A stretch of DNA of 64,000 nucleotides. Source: Gammaproteobacteria bacterium. Lineage in GTDB: Bacteria; Pseudomonadota; Gammaproteobacteria; Pseudomonadales; Pseudohongiellaceae. Of the stretch, positions 1 to 7,823 are shown in pieces. Under the pieces are notes generated by a model. That model was given only the letters and a program-made list of their open reading frames with translations, made no database searches and was not told the DNA's origin. Made by a program: the position numbers and the translations under genes. Where the stretch lies: positions 1-64,000 of the forward strand of contig VMDC01000015.1 of assembly GCA_008081045.1 (NCBI GenBank), in the 5' to 3' direction. The first letter of the stretch is position 1, and each line of letters starts with the position of its first letter.

Positions 1-1
1 C

Positions 2-52
2 TTTACCATGACGCTCATCGCGGTGGGCGCAGGCTTTACACTCGGCGAATAA
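2..52 (+). CDS. 3' end of an unidentified gene (partial)
   Basis: An open frame enters from the left edge and stops with TAA at 50-52. The last residues read TMTLIAVGAGFTLGE. The Gly-Ala-Gly-Phe-Thr pattern near a C-terminus resembles the end of ketoacyl-ACP synthase III or thiolase-fold enzymes, but 16 residues are too few to assign a family. It would be convergent with the sensor kinase gene, with about 22 bases between stops, which is a normal gap for this compact region. It could also be a chance reading frame. Confidence 0.3.
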   Translation, partial: FTMTLIAVGAGFTLGE

Positions 53-74
53 AACCCCTGCTGAACACATTGAG

Positions 75-1490
75 TCATTGCGATGCAGACGCGGGCAACG
101 TCAACATAACACAGGCTCCACCTAGGGTACTGGTGGTAACGCTGACTTCGCCTCCGTAGCTGTCGACAATATCAGCAACCACTGCTAAACCGATGCCTTG
201 GCCTTGCTTCAGAGTGTCAGCCCTGGCGCCTCTCTGCAGCACATAGGCAACCTGTTCATTGGGTATGCCCTGACCATCATCCTCTACCTGAATAACGACG
301 CCATCCGTGAGCGTTGCCTCTCTTTTAATCCGTACGATCAATTCAGATCTGCCATACTTGTAGGCATTGTCGAGCACGTTCCCCAGCAGCTCCATCAAAT
401 CGCGCTTGTCACCGATAAACTGGGCGTGTTTGTCGATTTCCCTGTGCACGAACATCTGTTTGTCGGCATAAACTTTCTGTAGTGCTTCAATGACTTGATC
501 GGTCGTCTCAGCCACATTCACGCGTCGCGCAATCGACAGGCTGTTGTCTGCCTGAACGGCACGCTGGAGCTGATAGGTCACGATCTGATTCATGCGCTCG
601 ATTTGTTCATCTGCCGCGCGCAGCTGGCTGAGAAATTCCGAACTGTTTTTAGCCTCAGCACTTTTCAGCCAGGGAATAATCCCCGACATGACCGCCAGCG
701 GGGTTTTTAGGCTATGGGCAAGATCGCCGAGCGTTGTCCGATATCGGCTCTGCTGCTTTCGCTCGCTCTCTATCAGTTGATTGAGATTCGCCGCGACGCC
801 CCGCAATTCTTTCGGGTACTCCGCCTCAAGCTTGTCCTTTTCACCCAATTCGATCGCCCGAAGATCAAGGGCCATCCGACTGAGGGGCGCCAGCCCCCAT
901 CGAAGCAGAAAAGTCTGGATCATAAGCAGCAGAACGGCGACCCCCCCGAGCCAGGACCAGAGATCCCTGCGGAAATTTCTGATCTCTGAATAATAGGGAT
1001 CTGCATTTTCCAGCACAGTGAAATTGAACTCACTGATGCCATCTTCCCAGAGAATTCCGTAGCTGAGGCGAAAATACACTGCAGCCTCACCCGGCATGAC
1101 TTGAAAACGCGATTGACCCACGCCTATGCGCTCGCGCAAAAACCCAGGCTCAGGCGGATCAAAAGCTCTGGCAGAATCACTTCGCCATAACTCCCCTGTG
1201 CTGGCACTGCTGATGTAGCCATAGAGCCCTGAATCAAGTTGATTAAATCGGGGCTCCTGCAGCGTCTCCAGAAAATAGAATTCGCCGTCGCGTTCATCGA
1301 CCGCAGAGAGTAACAGGTAAATCTGGACCTGAAGCTGCTCGGCCGCTCCGGCTTCAACGCTGGAACGAAAAGCCCGGTCCAGCACCACTCCGGTCAAACC
1401 CAGAAACACACACAGCAGGATACCGAAAACCCACATGAGTCGTGATCGCAGAGAATACGCCCGCATGATCGAAGTGCTCGTCAAGTGCAC
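75..1490 (-). CDS. PhoQ-like membrane sensor histidine kinase
   Basis: Two-component sensor kinase, 471 aa. A first membrane span lies near residues 18-40, a periplasmic sensing region follows to about 177, and a second span at about 180-198 leads into a HAMP-like linker. The HisKA domain has the phospho-acceptor His259 in DLAHSLKTP. The ATPase domain shows the N box (N371/N375 in GNVLDNAYKYG), the DDGQGIP motif at 404-410 and GQGIGLAV at 430-437, so the kinase looks intact. The gene lies 12 bases after its partner response regulator, in one operon with a PepSY protein. The GTG start at 1490 gives 471 aa; an ATG at 1466 (463 aa) is an equally good start. The ligand is unknown; PhoQ relatives sense divalent cations, peptides or membrane stress. 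Confidence 0.9.
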   Translation of the reverse strand: MHLTSTSIMRAYSLRSRLMWVFGILLCVFLGLTGVVLDRAFRSSVEAGAAEQLQVQIYLLLSAVDERDGEFYFLETLQEPRFNQLDSGLYGYISSASTGELWRSDSARAFDPPEPGFLRERIGVGQSRFQVMPGEAAVYFRLSYGILWEDGISEFNFTVLENADPYYSEIRNFRRDLWSWLGGVAVLLLMIQTFLLRWGLAPLSRMALDLRAIELGEKDKLEAEYPKELRGVAANLNQLIESERKQQSRYRTTLGDLAHSLKTPLAVMSGIIPWLKSAEAKNSSEFLSQLRAADEQIERMNQIVTYQLQRAVQADNSLSIARRVNVAETTDQVIEALQKVYADKQMFVHREIDKHAQFIGDKRDLMELLGNVLDNAYKYGRSELIVRIKREATLTDGVVIQVEDDGQGIPNEQVAYVLQRGARADTLKQGQGIGLAVVADIVDSYGGEVSVTTSTLGGACVMLTLPASASQ

Positions 1491-1502
1491 ACCTGAAATA
1501 TG

Positions 1503-2183
1503 CTATCCGCTCTCAGCCAAGCAGAATCTGTAACCCTGGCCTCTGACCGTTTCAATGGGTTTCAGGGTTTGCTGTGGATCAAGCTTTAGCCTGAGTCGGC
1601 GTACAAAAACTTCAAGGACATTGCTGTCCCGATCATAATCTTGTGCGTAAAGATGCTCAGTCAGTTCTGTTTTCGAAATGACCTGCCCAGGATGCATCAT
1701 CAGATATTCGAGCAGTTTGTACTCGTAGGCAGTGAGGTCTATATCTTCACCGCTGACCGACAACCGTTTGGCCGTCAGGTCGAGCGTGAGCGGACCGAAG
1801 TTTACTCTGGGTTTGGCAAACCCGGCTGCTCTGCGCAGCAGCGCATTCAATCTGGCAACAATTTCTTCAAGGCGAAACGGCTTGACCACATAATCGTCTG
1901 CGCCCGCGTCGAGACCGGCAACCTTGTCCTGCCAGTCACCTCGGGCGGTCAGAATCAGGATAGGGAACTGCTTGTCGGCGCCGCGGATCTGCTCAATCAG
2001 GGAAATGCCGTCTATCTCCGGCAATCCCAAGTCGATAATGGCAGCGTCATAGGCATACTCAGTGGAAAAATACAGGCCGGCCTTGCCGTCTTCAGCGACG
2101 TCAACGACGAAGCCCTGGTTGCTCAGACCCTGTTCAAGCTGTTGCCGGAGCAAACTCTCATCTTCAACAACCAGTAGTCGCAT
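1503..2183 (-). CDS. OmpR/PhoP-family response regulator
   Basis: DNA-binding response regulator, 226 aa, the usual family length. The receiver domain covers residues 1-115 with the acidic pocket (E7, D8), phospho-acceptor D51 in IIDLGLPEID, and the conserved Lys101 in VVKPF. A winged-helix OmpR-type DNA-binding domain covers about 125-222 (ELLEYLMMHPG, then the recognition-helix region ending EVFVRRLRLKL). It lies between the PepSY gene upstream and the sensor kinase downstream on the same strand, and is most similar in organisation to PhoP-PhoQ pairs. Its targets cannot be read here; autoregulation of the PepSY gene is a reasonable guess. Confidence 0.93.
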   Translation of the reverse strand: MRLLVVEDESLLRQQLEQGLSNQGFVVDVAEDGKAGLYFSTEYAYDAAIIDLGLPEIDGISLIEQIRGADKQFPILILTARGDWQDKVAGLDAGADDYVVKPFRLEEIVARLNALLRRAAGFAKPRVNFGPLTLDLTAKRLSVSGEDIDLTAYEYKLLEYLMMHPGQVISKTELTEHLYAQDYDRDSNVLEVFVRRLRLKLDPQQTLKPIETVRGQGYRFCLAESG

Positions 2184-2219
2184 TATCGGCTACCTCCGCA
2201 ATCCCATCGGCTAGTCGAT

Positions 2220-2552
2220 TCAGTTCCCGCCCGTGACCTCTCCGTTCCTGGCGTGAACGAACACCGTGAATACCTTGCCCGAATTTTCCATGCGAATCTG
2301 ATAGCGCTGGTTGCTCGATTCACCGACTAAGGTAATCCGCAGGATGTTTCCGGCGAATCGTTGTCTGGCCAGATTCACTGCCTGTCGCTCAGTAATGACG
2401 CCACTCACTTGGCGGCTATTCCGGACTTCCCGCAGCGGATTCGTTCGATCCAGCTGGTTCTGTTCAAGCGGTGGCGGAACCTGTCCCTGAACACTCTGAC
2501 TCCAGAGTAGCAGCAGAGAGAAGAGGAAACTCGGCGTTCCACTAATTTTCAA
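2220..2552 (-). CDS. Secreted PepSY-domain protein
   Basis: Small exported protein of 110 aa. An N-terminal signal peptide (about residues 1-23, hydrophobic LFSLLLLW) precedes a PepSY-type domain at about 50-108. That domain has the family's helix (ITERQAVNLARQRF) followed by strands ending in VFVHARNGEVTGGN. PepSY proteins are often encoded beside PhoPQ-like systems and are thought to bind or inhibit periplasmic partners. The gene sits 36 bases upstream of the response regulator, so it is probably the first gene of the operon and may feed into the kinase's periplasmic domain (inference). Confidence 0.8.
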   Translation of the reverse strand: MKISGTPSFLFSLLLLWSQSVQGQVPPPLEQNQLDRTNPLREVRNSRQVSGVITERQAVNLARQRFAGNILRITLVGESSNQRYQIRMENSGKVFTVFVHARNGEVTGGN

Positions 2553-2600
2553 TTCTCACCTCAGGAGTACAGGCCGCCAGTTTCAACAAGACAAGGCGCC

Positions 2601-3122
2601 TTAAATTTCAGGTTGTACGCTGACCCGCAGGCGTATCTGATCTCCCGGATCAGTATCGGTGCGTACAGAATACTCATCACCGTTATAAAGATAAGTTACT
2701 TGATAGCCAACCAGACGCTCTTCTTCCACCTGCTCATAAGCCGTTTCACAGCGCTGCACAAGCTCAACGTCTCGAATCACGCCCTGGTTACGCCGCACTA
2801 TATCACGTCCCACCGAGTGCCCCAACAGCGCCCCGACCACCGCACCGACCCGTTTGTTGCTTTTGCCATTACCGACTGCGTTGCCGATTGCGCCCCCAAT
2901 GACAGTACTGAGCAGCACCGGCGTATTGGACCCCTCGTAGGCCGCATAGCGTTCAACCGCCACCTCTTCTTCCCAGCACTGCTCCACAGGCTCTTCGATC
3001 GCGATGAGCTGGTAAACTGGACGAGACTCGAGAACTGGCGCATATTCATAGCTCGTTTCCGCTGATGCGCAAGCCGCCCAAAAACTGATTCCGGCTAACA
3101 GGTAAACTGACCGTCGATTCAT
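2601..3122 (-). CDS. Glycine-zipper 2TM-domain envelope protein
   Basis: Exported protein of 173 aa with an N-terminal signal peptide ending near ASA (residues 19-21). A glycine-zipper segment at about 75-110 (VIGGAIGNAVGNG, then VGAVVGALLGHSVG) matches the 2TM/SlyB-Rcp type found in outer-membrane-associated lipoproteins. No lipobox cysteine sits at a credible cleavage position; CASA could be read as a Sec site. The C-terminal part (YQVTYLYNGDEYSVRTDTDPG) is the conserved tail seen in this family. It is transcribed toward the two-component operon with a 48-base gap. Function is unknown; a structural role in the envelope is inferred. Confidence 0.75.
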   Translation of the reverse strand: MNRRSVYLLAGISFWAACASAETSYEYAPVLESRPVYQLIAIEEPVEQCWEEEVAVERYAAYEGSNTPVLLSTVIGGAIGNAVGNGKSNKRVGAVVGALLGHSVGRDIVRRNQGVIRDVELVQRCETAYEQVEEERLVGYQVTYLYNGDEYSVRTDTDPGDQIRLRVSVQPEI

Positions 3123-3283
3123 TGCTGACTCTCCTTTTCACTTCAGTGCAGAACTGAAAACTTCAACTGCCCTTTTGCAGTGAGTAACGATTAACCCTTT
3201 CAGGCGTTGTCAAAGTTAGCAGCGCCAAGCTGAATCCAAACTGAAGCGATTGTAGGTTTTATCGGTCTGCGGAGGGTCTGTGG

Positions 3284-3508
3284 TCAATAATGTGGCGGCT
3301 TCTCCAGGGCAGGATCGACCGCGGACTCAGGCGAACCGTCAGGCAGCGCGCTGAGCTGCTCCTGCAAAATGCGCAGCTGGGCCCGCAGCTCATCTATCTG
3401 CCCTTGCTGGCTGACAACGACCGCGTTAAATTGCTCGAGGGCATCTTCCTGAAATGCCAGCTGGGTCTCTATGCCCTCCAATCGATCGTTCGTGTCCTGC
3501 ATCTGCAA
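3284..3508 (-). CDS. slyX: SlyX family protein
   Basis: Short coiled-coil protein of 74 aa with the SlyX hallmarks: heptad-rich helix through residues 5-50 (RLEGIETQLAFQEDALEQFN, then QQGQIDELRAQLRILQEQL) and the conserved C-terminal PPHY. Its biochemical role is not established in the family; in E. coli the gene neighbours slyD and fkpA, which are absent here. It is divergent from the desaturase gene with 101 bases between starts. Confidence 0.88.
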   Translation of the reverse strand: MQMQDTNDRLEGIETQLAFQEDALEQFNAVVVSQQGQIDELRAQLRILQEQLSALPDGSPESAVDPALEKPPHY

Positions 3509-3609
3509 ATCTCCCGGCCTTGAGGTAGACCCGGAAGATTACACTACTGGCTCTTTAAGCAAAATCCGCTACACTGCAGGCTCAGTCACCCAACATCCTG
3601 TCTGCAATT

Positions 3610-4755
3610 ATGGAAAAAGCACCGATTAACTGGACAAACATGCTGCTGTTCAGCGTGACACCGCTGCTGGCTGTGATTCTGGTTCCACTGTACGGCTACC
3701 TCGACGGCTACGATCTCTATGAGTGGCTGGTCTTTCTCGGCATGATGTTTTTTTGTGGCCTGTCGATTACGGCCGGATACCACCGAATGTGGTCTCACAA
3801 AGCCTATAAGGGGCATCCCGTCCTGAGATTGATCTTCGCCCTGGGAGGAGCCTGCGCCCTGCAGAATGATGTGATGCACTGGGCCTCAGATCATCGCCGC
3901 CACCACCGCCATGTCGATCAGAACGACAGGGACCCATACTCCGCTGGACGAGGCTTCTGGTTTTCCCACATCGGTTGGATTCTGCGGAACTATGACAGTG
4001 GCAAGGAGGACTTCTCAAACATCAAGGACATACAGCAGGACAAGATAGCGCTCTGGCAGCACCAGCATTATCTGCTGCTTGTGCTGCTTACCAACATAGC
4101 ACTGCCGGCATTCTTAGGCTTTCTGCACGGCGATATTATCGCCTGCCTGCTCCTGGGAGGTTTACTCAGACTGGTGATGAGCCAGCATGTGACCTACCTG
4201 ATCAACTCGATTGCACACATGTGGGGCAAGCAAACTTACAGCGACGCGAGTTCGGCGCGGGATAACCCCCTGCTCGCACTCATCACCTACGGTGAGGGCT
4301 ATCACAACTATCACCATACGTTCCAATGGGATTATCGCAACGGGGTTAAATGGTGGCATTTCGATCCCACCAAATGGCTGATTCGCAGTTTATCCTGGGT
4401 GGGTCTGACCACAGACCTGAAAAGGACCGATCCTGCCCGCGTGGAAACAGCAAGATTAAAAATGCAGTACCAGCTAGCGCGCGAACAATTCGAGTTTCGC
4501 GACATCCCGGACAACCTCCGGGCAAAGCTGGAGCAGGAGTATGAACAGTTTCAGCAATTACTCAGAGACTGGAACGCGACCCGGCAACAGTGGCTTGAAG
4601 CGCGGGAAAAGCGCCTTCAGGAAACGCTTGCGCAGTGGGAGCGGATGGAACTGCGCGACAGCTACAAAGAACTGAAATTCGCACTGAAAATTCAGCGCAA
4701 GCGATGGCATGAAGTGTTGCGGAGTCTTCGCTCCGCCGTGGCGACCGCTGCCTAG
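3610..4755 (+). CDS. Acyl-CoA (delta-9 type) fatty acid desaturase
   Basis: Integral-membrane di-iron desaturase, 381 aa. Hydrophobic spans lie at about 11-30, 38-55, 150-172 and 175-195. The three histidine boxes are present: HRMWSH (58-63), the cluster around HRRHH (95-99) and HNYHH (232-236), so the metal site looks complete. It would introduce a cis double bond into saturated acyl chains with ferredoxin/reductase partners that are not encoded nearby. Residues about 285-375 form a long charged helical tail rich in Gln, Glu and Arg that looks like a coiled coil, an extension of roughly 90 residues beyond the catalytic fold. No adjacent TetR regulator is present. Confidence 0.92.
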   Translation: MEKAPINWTNMLLFSVTPLLAVILVPLYGYLDGYDLYEWLVFLGMMFFCGLSITAGYHRMWSHKAYKGHPVLRLIFALGGACALQNDVMHWASDHRRHHRHVDQNDRDPYSAGRGFWFSHIGWILRNYDSGKEDFSNIKDIQQDKIALWQHQHYLLLVLLTNIALPAFLGFLHGDIIACLLLGGLLRLVMSQHVTYLINSIAHMWGKQTYSDASSARDNPLLALITYGEGYHNYHHTFQWDYRNGVKWWHFDPTKWLIRSLSWVGLTTDLKRTDPARVETARLKMQYQLAREQFEFRDIPDNLRAKLEQEYEQFQQLLRDWNATRQQWLEAREKRLQETLAQWERMELRDSYKELKFALKIQRKRWHEVLRSLRSAVATAA

Positions 4756-4962
4756 CAGCTCAGCGCTGAGTAGACGGATTTTTCGCGGGTGCGTTATAGT
4801 CTGACTGTCGGGGTGAACCGGCCGGCACGAATACCAGTAATGTCAGGGAGCGTCTGAGATTGTGGGTAGCAGAGCGCAGGCATCAGCCAGTCTCAAAGGC
4901 GTTCGCCAGGAGTTTGACAACTCAGACAAACATTTGCAGATTGAAGAGATCAAGGAGTCATC

Positions 4963-5469
4963 ATGATGAAAAGAGGTTTTCTGACGCTGGGGCTGGGGCT
5001 TATGACGAGCGCGCTGGTCGGTTTGGCCCATGCCGTTGAAGAGGGTGACCCTGCTCCTGACTTTTCCATCCCGTCAATCTACGCTGACCAACCGGCTATT
5101 GCGCTGGCTGACATGCCGGGTAAAACCGTTTACGTTGACTTCTGGGCGTCCTGGTGCGCTCCGTGCCTGACCTCGCTTCCACTGTATAACGATCTGTACA
5201 ACAAATACCGGGACCAGGGTCTCGAAGTGGTCGCGATTAATGTGGACAATCCGATCGAAGATGGTCTGGATTTCCTGCTGGACACCCCTTTAGACTTTTT
5301 GATCCCTTCAGACCCGGAGGGAGATATGGCAACACAGTTCAATGTCATCGGCATGCCGTCCTCCTACCTGATCGGACCTGACGGCAAAGTCAAACTGGTG
5401 CACATGGGATTCCGACCGACAGACATGGAGATGATCGAAGCCGCGATCGTCGCAAATCTGCCAGACTGA
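4963..5469 (+). CDS. TlpA-like periplasmic thioredoxin
   Basis: Secreted thioredoxin-fold protein of 168 aa. A cleavable signal peptide ends near AHA (22-24) and the domain has the redox motif WASWCAPC with Cys65 and Cys68. The cis-Pro loop is the GMPSSYLIGPDGK region. The ATG at 4963 follows a good AAGGAG site 7 bases upstream; ATG at 4966 is possible. Homologues reduce or shuffle disulfides for cytochrome and envelope protein maturation. It is the first gene of a tight four-gene set with DUF4266, DUF3570 and apbE; its stop abuts the next reading frame. Its likely client is the downstream Cys-containing lipoprotein (inference). Confidence 0.88.
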   Translation: MMKRGFLTLGLGLMTSALVGLAHAVEEGDPAPDFSIPSIYADQPAIALADMPGKTVYVDFWASWCAPCLTSLPLYNDLYNKYRDQGLEVVAINVDNPIEDGLDFLLDTPLDFLIPSDPEGDMATQFNVIGMPSSYLIGPDGKVKLVHMGFRPTDMEMIEAAIVANLPD

Positions 5470-5487
5470 TTGGGTGTGCGCGCTAAA

Positions 5488-5694
5488 ATGCGACTGATAC
5501 TGTCTTTCATCATGCTTGCACTGCTTGCTGCCTGCAGTCAGGTTCAGCCTTGGGAGCGTGGCTATCTGGCCAAACAGGAAATGGCCTGGGACAGCGATCC
5601 TCTGGAACGCGCTCTCAACGACCACATTTTCTTCAGCAAAGAAGCCTCCTCAGGCGGCAACACTGCGGCCGGCGGCGGTTGCGGATGCAACTAG
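5488..5694 (+). CDS. DUF4266 mini-lipoprotein with Cys-Gly-Cys tail
   Basis: Very small predicted lipoprotein: 68 aa from the ATG at 5488, or 74 aa from the TTG at 5470 that abuts the TlpA stop. The leader MRLILSFIMLALLAAC carries a canonical LAAC lipobox with Cys16, leaving a mature chain of about 53 residues. The body has the DUF4266 pattern (WERGYLAKQEMAWD, then HIFFSKE) and ends in a Gly-rich GGGCGCN tail. Two closely spaced cysteines at the extreme C-terminus suggest metal binding, disulfide chemistry with the adjacent thioredoxin, or a modification site. Function is not established; assignment rests on the motif pattern and on its place between tlpA-like and DUF3570 genes. Confidence 0.82.
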   Translation: MRLILSFIMLALLAACSQVQPWERGYLAKQEMAWDSDPLERALNDHIFFSKEASSGGNTAAGGGCGCN

Positions 5695-5735
5695 CTTTCA
5701 AGGCTCGCCGGCCTTCAGACCATTGAGGTCACCCT

Positions 5736-6893
5736 GTGAAAAAGCCCGCGTCACGCAGCCTGATCGCTCTGTCCACTTCGGCACTTGCACTGCCCGGCAT
5801 CGCCGAGGCGGATGCACCGCCTCTGACCTCATCGCTCTCTTACAAGATCTCAAACTATCAGGAAGATGACTTAAGTCGTGAACAGGTTCCGTTTGGTGAA
5901 CTTGAGCGGTACGACATCGATGTCCATCAATTTCAGTTTGTCTCCCCGCTTGGTCGTGACTATGCGCTGTTCATTGACGCTAATCACGAAAATATGAGTG
6001 GCGCTTCTCCCTGGTTCTCGACAGCAGGTTCCAACGGACAGCCAGTAATCAACATGAGCGGAGCAAGCGGCATCTACGATTCTCGGAGCGAGGTCAGCCT
6101 CGGTGTGCGGTACTATGGCGCACGCGGAAACATCGGCGGCGCCATTGGCTACTCAGAGGAAAATGACTACCGCGCTAAATACGTCAGCATGAGCGGTTCA
6201 CGTAACTTCAATAACGACCTAACGACCCTGACAGTGAGCCTGAGTCATTCTGATGACAGCATCTTTCCGAGTGACGCTGAGCGCTTTAATCGCGTGCGGC
6301 ATGAGAACAAACAGGCAAGTTCGGTGGCCGTGAGTTTAAGCCAGGTGCTGAACCCGGTTGCCAGTTTCCAGACAGCACTGAGTCTGACCGGACAGTCGGG
6401 CTATTTGTCTGATCCATACAAACTGCAGGACAGCAGGCCTGATGGAAAGACACAGATTGCTTTCTCGAATTCGCTGCGCTATTTCTTTATTAAGGCAGAT
6501 GGTGCGCTACAGAGCGACTATCGCTACTACCGCGACGATTTTGGCATTCGTTCCCACACCCTAGATCTGTCCTGGTTCCAGAACGTAACACGATCATTCA
6601 AAATCGTTCCAATGCTGCGCTACTACAGTCAGTCTGCCGCCGACTTTTATACCAATATTGATGATTTTCTGAAGCCGCTGTCTGAAAGCCAGTCCAGCGA
6701 TTATCGGCTGTCAGCATTCGGTGCCGTCAGCGGGGGTCTTAGTTTCGTTACGGATTTTGGTGGTTGGAGCGCCACCCTCACCGCCGAACGCTACGTAGCC
6801 AATGAAAAATACTCGGCGTTCACGGTAGCTCAACCCAGCCCCGGTCTGGTCCAGTTCACCCGGCTATCGCTCGGCGTCAATTACGCATTTTAA
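5736..6893 (+). CDS. DUF3570 outer-membrane barrel-like protein
   Basis: Exported protein of 385 aa starting at GTG 5736, supported by a GAGGT site 6 bases upstream. A signal peptide ends near AEA (23-25). The rest is a run of alternating beta-strand segments with frequent Tyr/Phe girdles, and the last residue is Phe in LGVNYAF, the usual sorting signature of outer-membrane beta barrels. The pattern matches DUF3570. No flavinylation motif (Asp-x-x-Ser/Thr-Gly/Ala-Ala/Ser-Thr) is present; DFGGWSAT near the C-terminus is a poor match. It lies between the DUF4266 lipoprotein and apbE, whose start is 15 bases after its stop. Confidence 0.82.
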   Translation: MKKPASRSLIALSTSALALPGIAEADAPPLTSSLSYKISNYQEDDLSREQVPFGELERYDIDVHQFQFVSPLGRDYALFIDANHENMSGASPWFSTAGSNGQPVINMSGASGIYDSRSEVSLGVRYYGARGNIGGAIGYSEENDYRAKYVSMSGSRNFNNDLTTLTVSLSHSDDSIFPSDAERFNRVRHENKQASSVAVSLSQVLNPVASFQTALSLTGQSGYLSDPYKLQDSRPDGKTQIAFSNSLRYFFIKADGALQSDYRYYRDDFGIRSHTLDLSWFQNVTRSFKIVPMLRYYSQSAADFYTNIDDFLKPLSESQSSDYRLSAFGAVSGGLSFVTDFGGWSATLTAERYVANEKYSAFTVAQPSPGLVQFTRLSLGVNYAF

Positions 6894-6908
6894 CCGCATG
6901 GAATTGCC

Positions 6909-7823
6909 ATGAGCACCAATCTGCGCCATGCCGGCTTCAGGGCAATGGGAACTTACTGCGAAATTCAGCTGTATGAAGCGTCTCGCATCAGCGCCAAAAG
7001 ACTGGTTCGACGACTGATCGACGAGGTCAGCCGGCTTGAAAGCAAATACACACGCTATCGAGACGACAGTTTTCTGAGCGAAATCAACCGCAGTGCGGGC
7101 AATCAGGCAGGTATCAAAATAGATATTGAAACTCAGAAGCTGTTTGAACATGCCAGGAGCTGCTATGAACAGAGCGACGGACTGTTTGATATCACGGCAG
7201 GCGTCCTGCGCCGCGTTTGGGATTTCAGTCGCAGGAAGATACCCGACGAATCGGAGCTTGAAGGGCTTTTACCACTTATCGGGTACGAAAAACTCAACTG
7301 GCGGGACGATACGCTATTGATGCCCGCAAACATGGAAATTGATTTCGGCGGCATCGTAAAGGAATACGCGGCAGACACCCTCGCCACACTGGCGAGGGAA
7401 CTCGGCGTCAGGCGTGGTCTTATCAATCTCGGAGGCGACTTCGCCGCGATTGGAACACAGCCAGAAGATCGACCCTGGCCGATAGGCATCACCCATCCGG
7501 AAGACTCAACGAAAATGATGTCGCACTTTCACTTGTCTGAAGGTGGCCTTGCCTCTTCCGGTGATTATGAGCGCTCTTTCATTCTGGAGGGGAAGCGTTA
7601 CAGCCACCTGTTGAATCCCAAAACCGGCTGGCCTTGCTCTGGGCTGAGAGCTGTCAGCGTTGCTGCGAATCTCTGCACGGTTGCAGGATCCTTCGCTACA
7701 ATTGCAATGCTCAAGCCTGAGCAGGATGCTATAGACTGGCTGACCGATTCCGGTCTGCCGTTTGTTTTTATGGACGGCGCCGGGCAGATCGGCGGGCCGG
7801 GGCTGACTGACTCGAGTTATTGA
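6909..7823 (+). CDS. apbE: ApbE-type FAD:protein FMN transferase
   Basis: Flavin transferase of 304 aa that would move FMN from FAD onto a Ser/Thr of a target protein. Family motifs are visible: FRAMGTYCEI at the N-terminus, SKYTRYRDDSFLSEINRSAG, the DFGGIVKEYAAD loop and INLGGDFAAIG. Unusually, the catalytic fold begins within the first ten residues and no Sec, Tat or lipoprotein leader is visible, although most bacterial ApbE proteins act in the periplasm. No in-frame upstream start gives one, because the DUF3570 stop is only 15 bases away. Its 3' end overlaps srkA, on the other strand, by 7 bases. No clear substrate motif occurs in the neighbouring genes. Confidence 0.88.
   Translation: MSTNLRHAGFRAMGTYCEIQLYEASRISAKRLVRRLIDEVSRLESKYTRYRDDSFLSEINRSAGNQAGIKIDIETQKLFEHARSCYEQSDGLFDITAGVLRRVWDFSRRKIPDESELEGLLPLIGYEKLNWRDDTLLMPANMEIDFGGIVKEYAADTLATLARELGVRRGLINLGGDFAAIGTQPEDRPWPIGITHPEDSTKMMSHFHLSEGGLASSGDYERSFILEGKRYSHLLNPKTGWPCSGLRAVSVAANLCTVAGSFATIAMLKPEQDAIDWLTDSGLPFVFMDGAGQIGGPGLTDSSY

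Noticed and set aside
5736..6893. Possible flavinylation motif in the DUF3570 protein (DFGGWSAT)
   Set aside because: The Asp-to-Ser spacing does not fit the ApbE target motif and the segment looks like a barrel strand.
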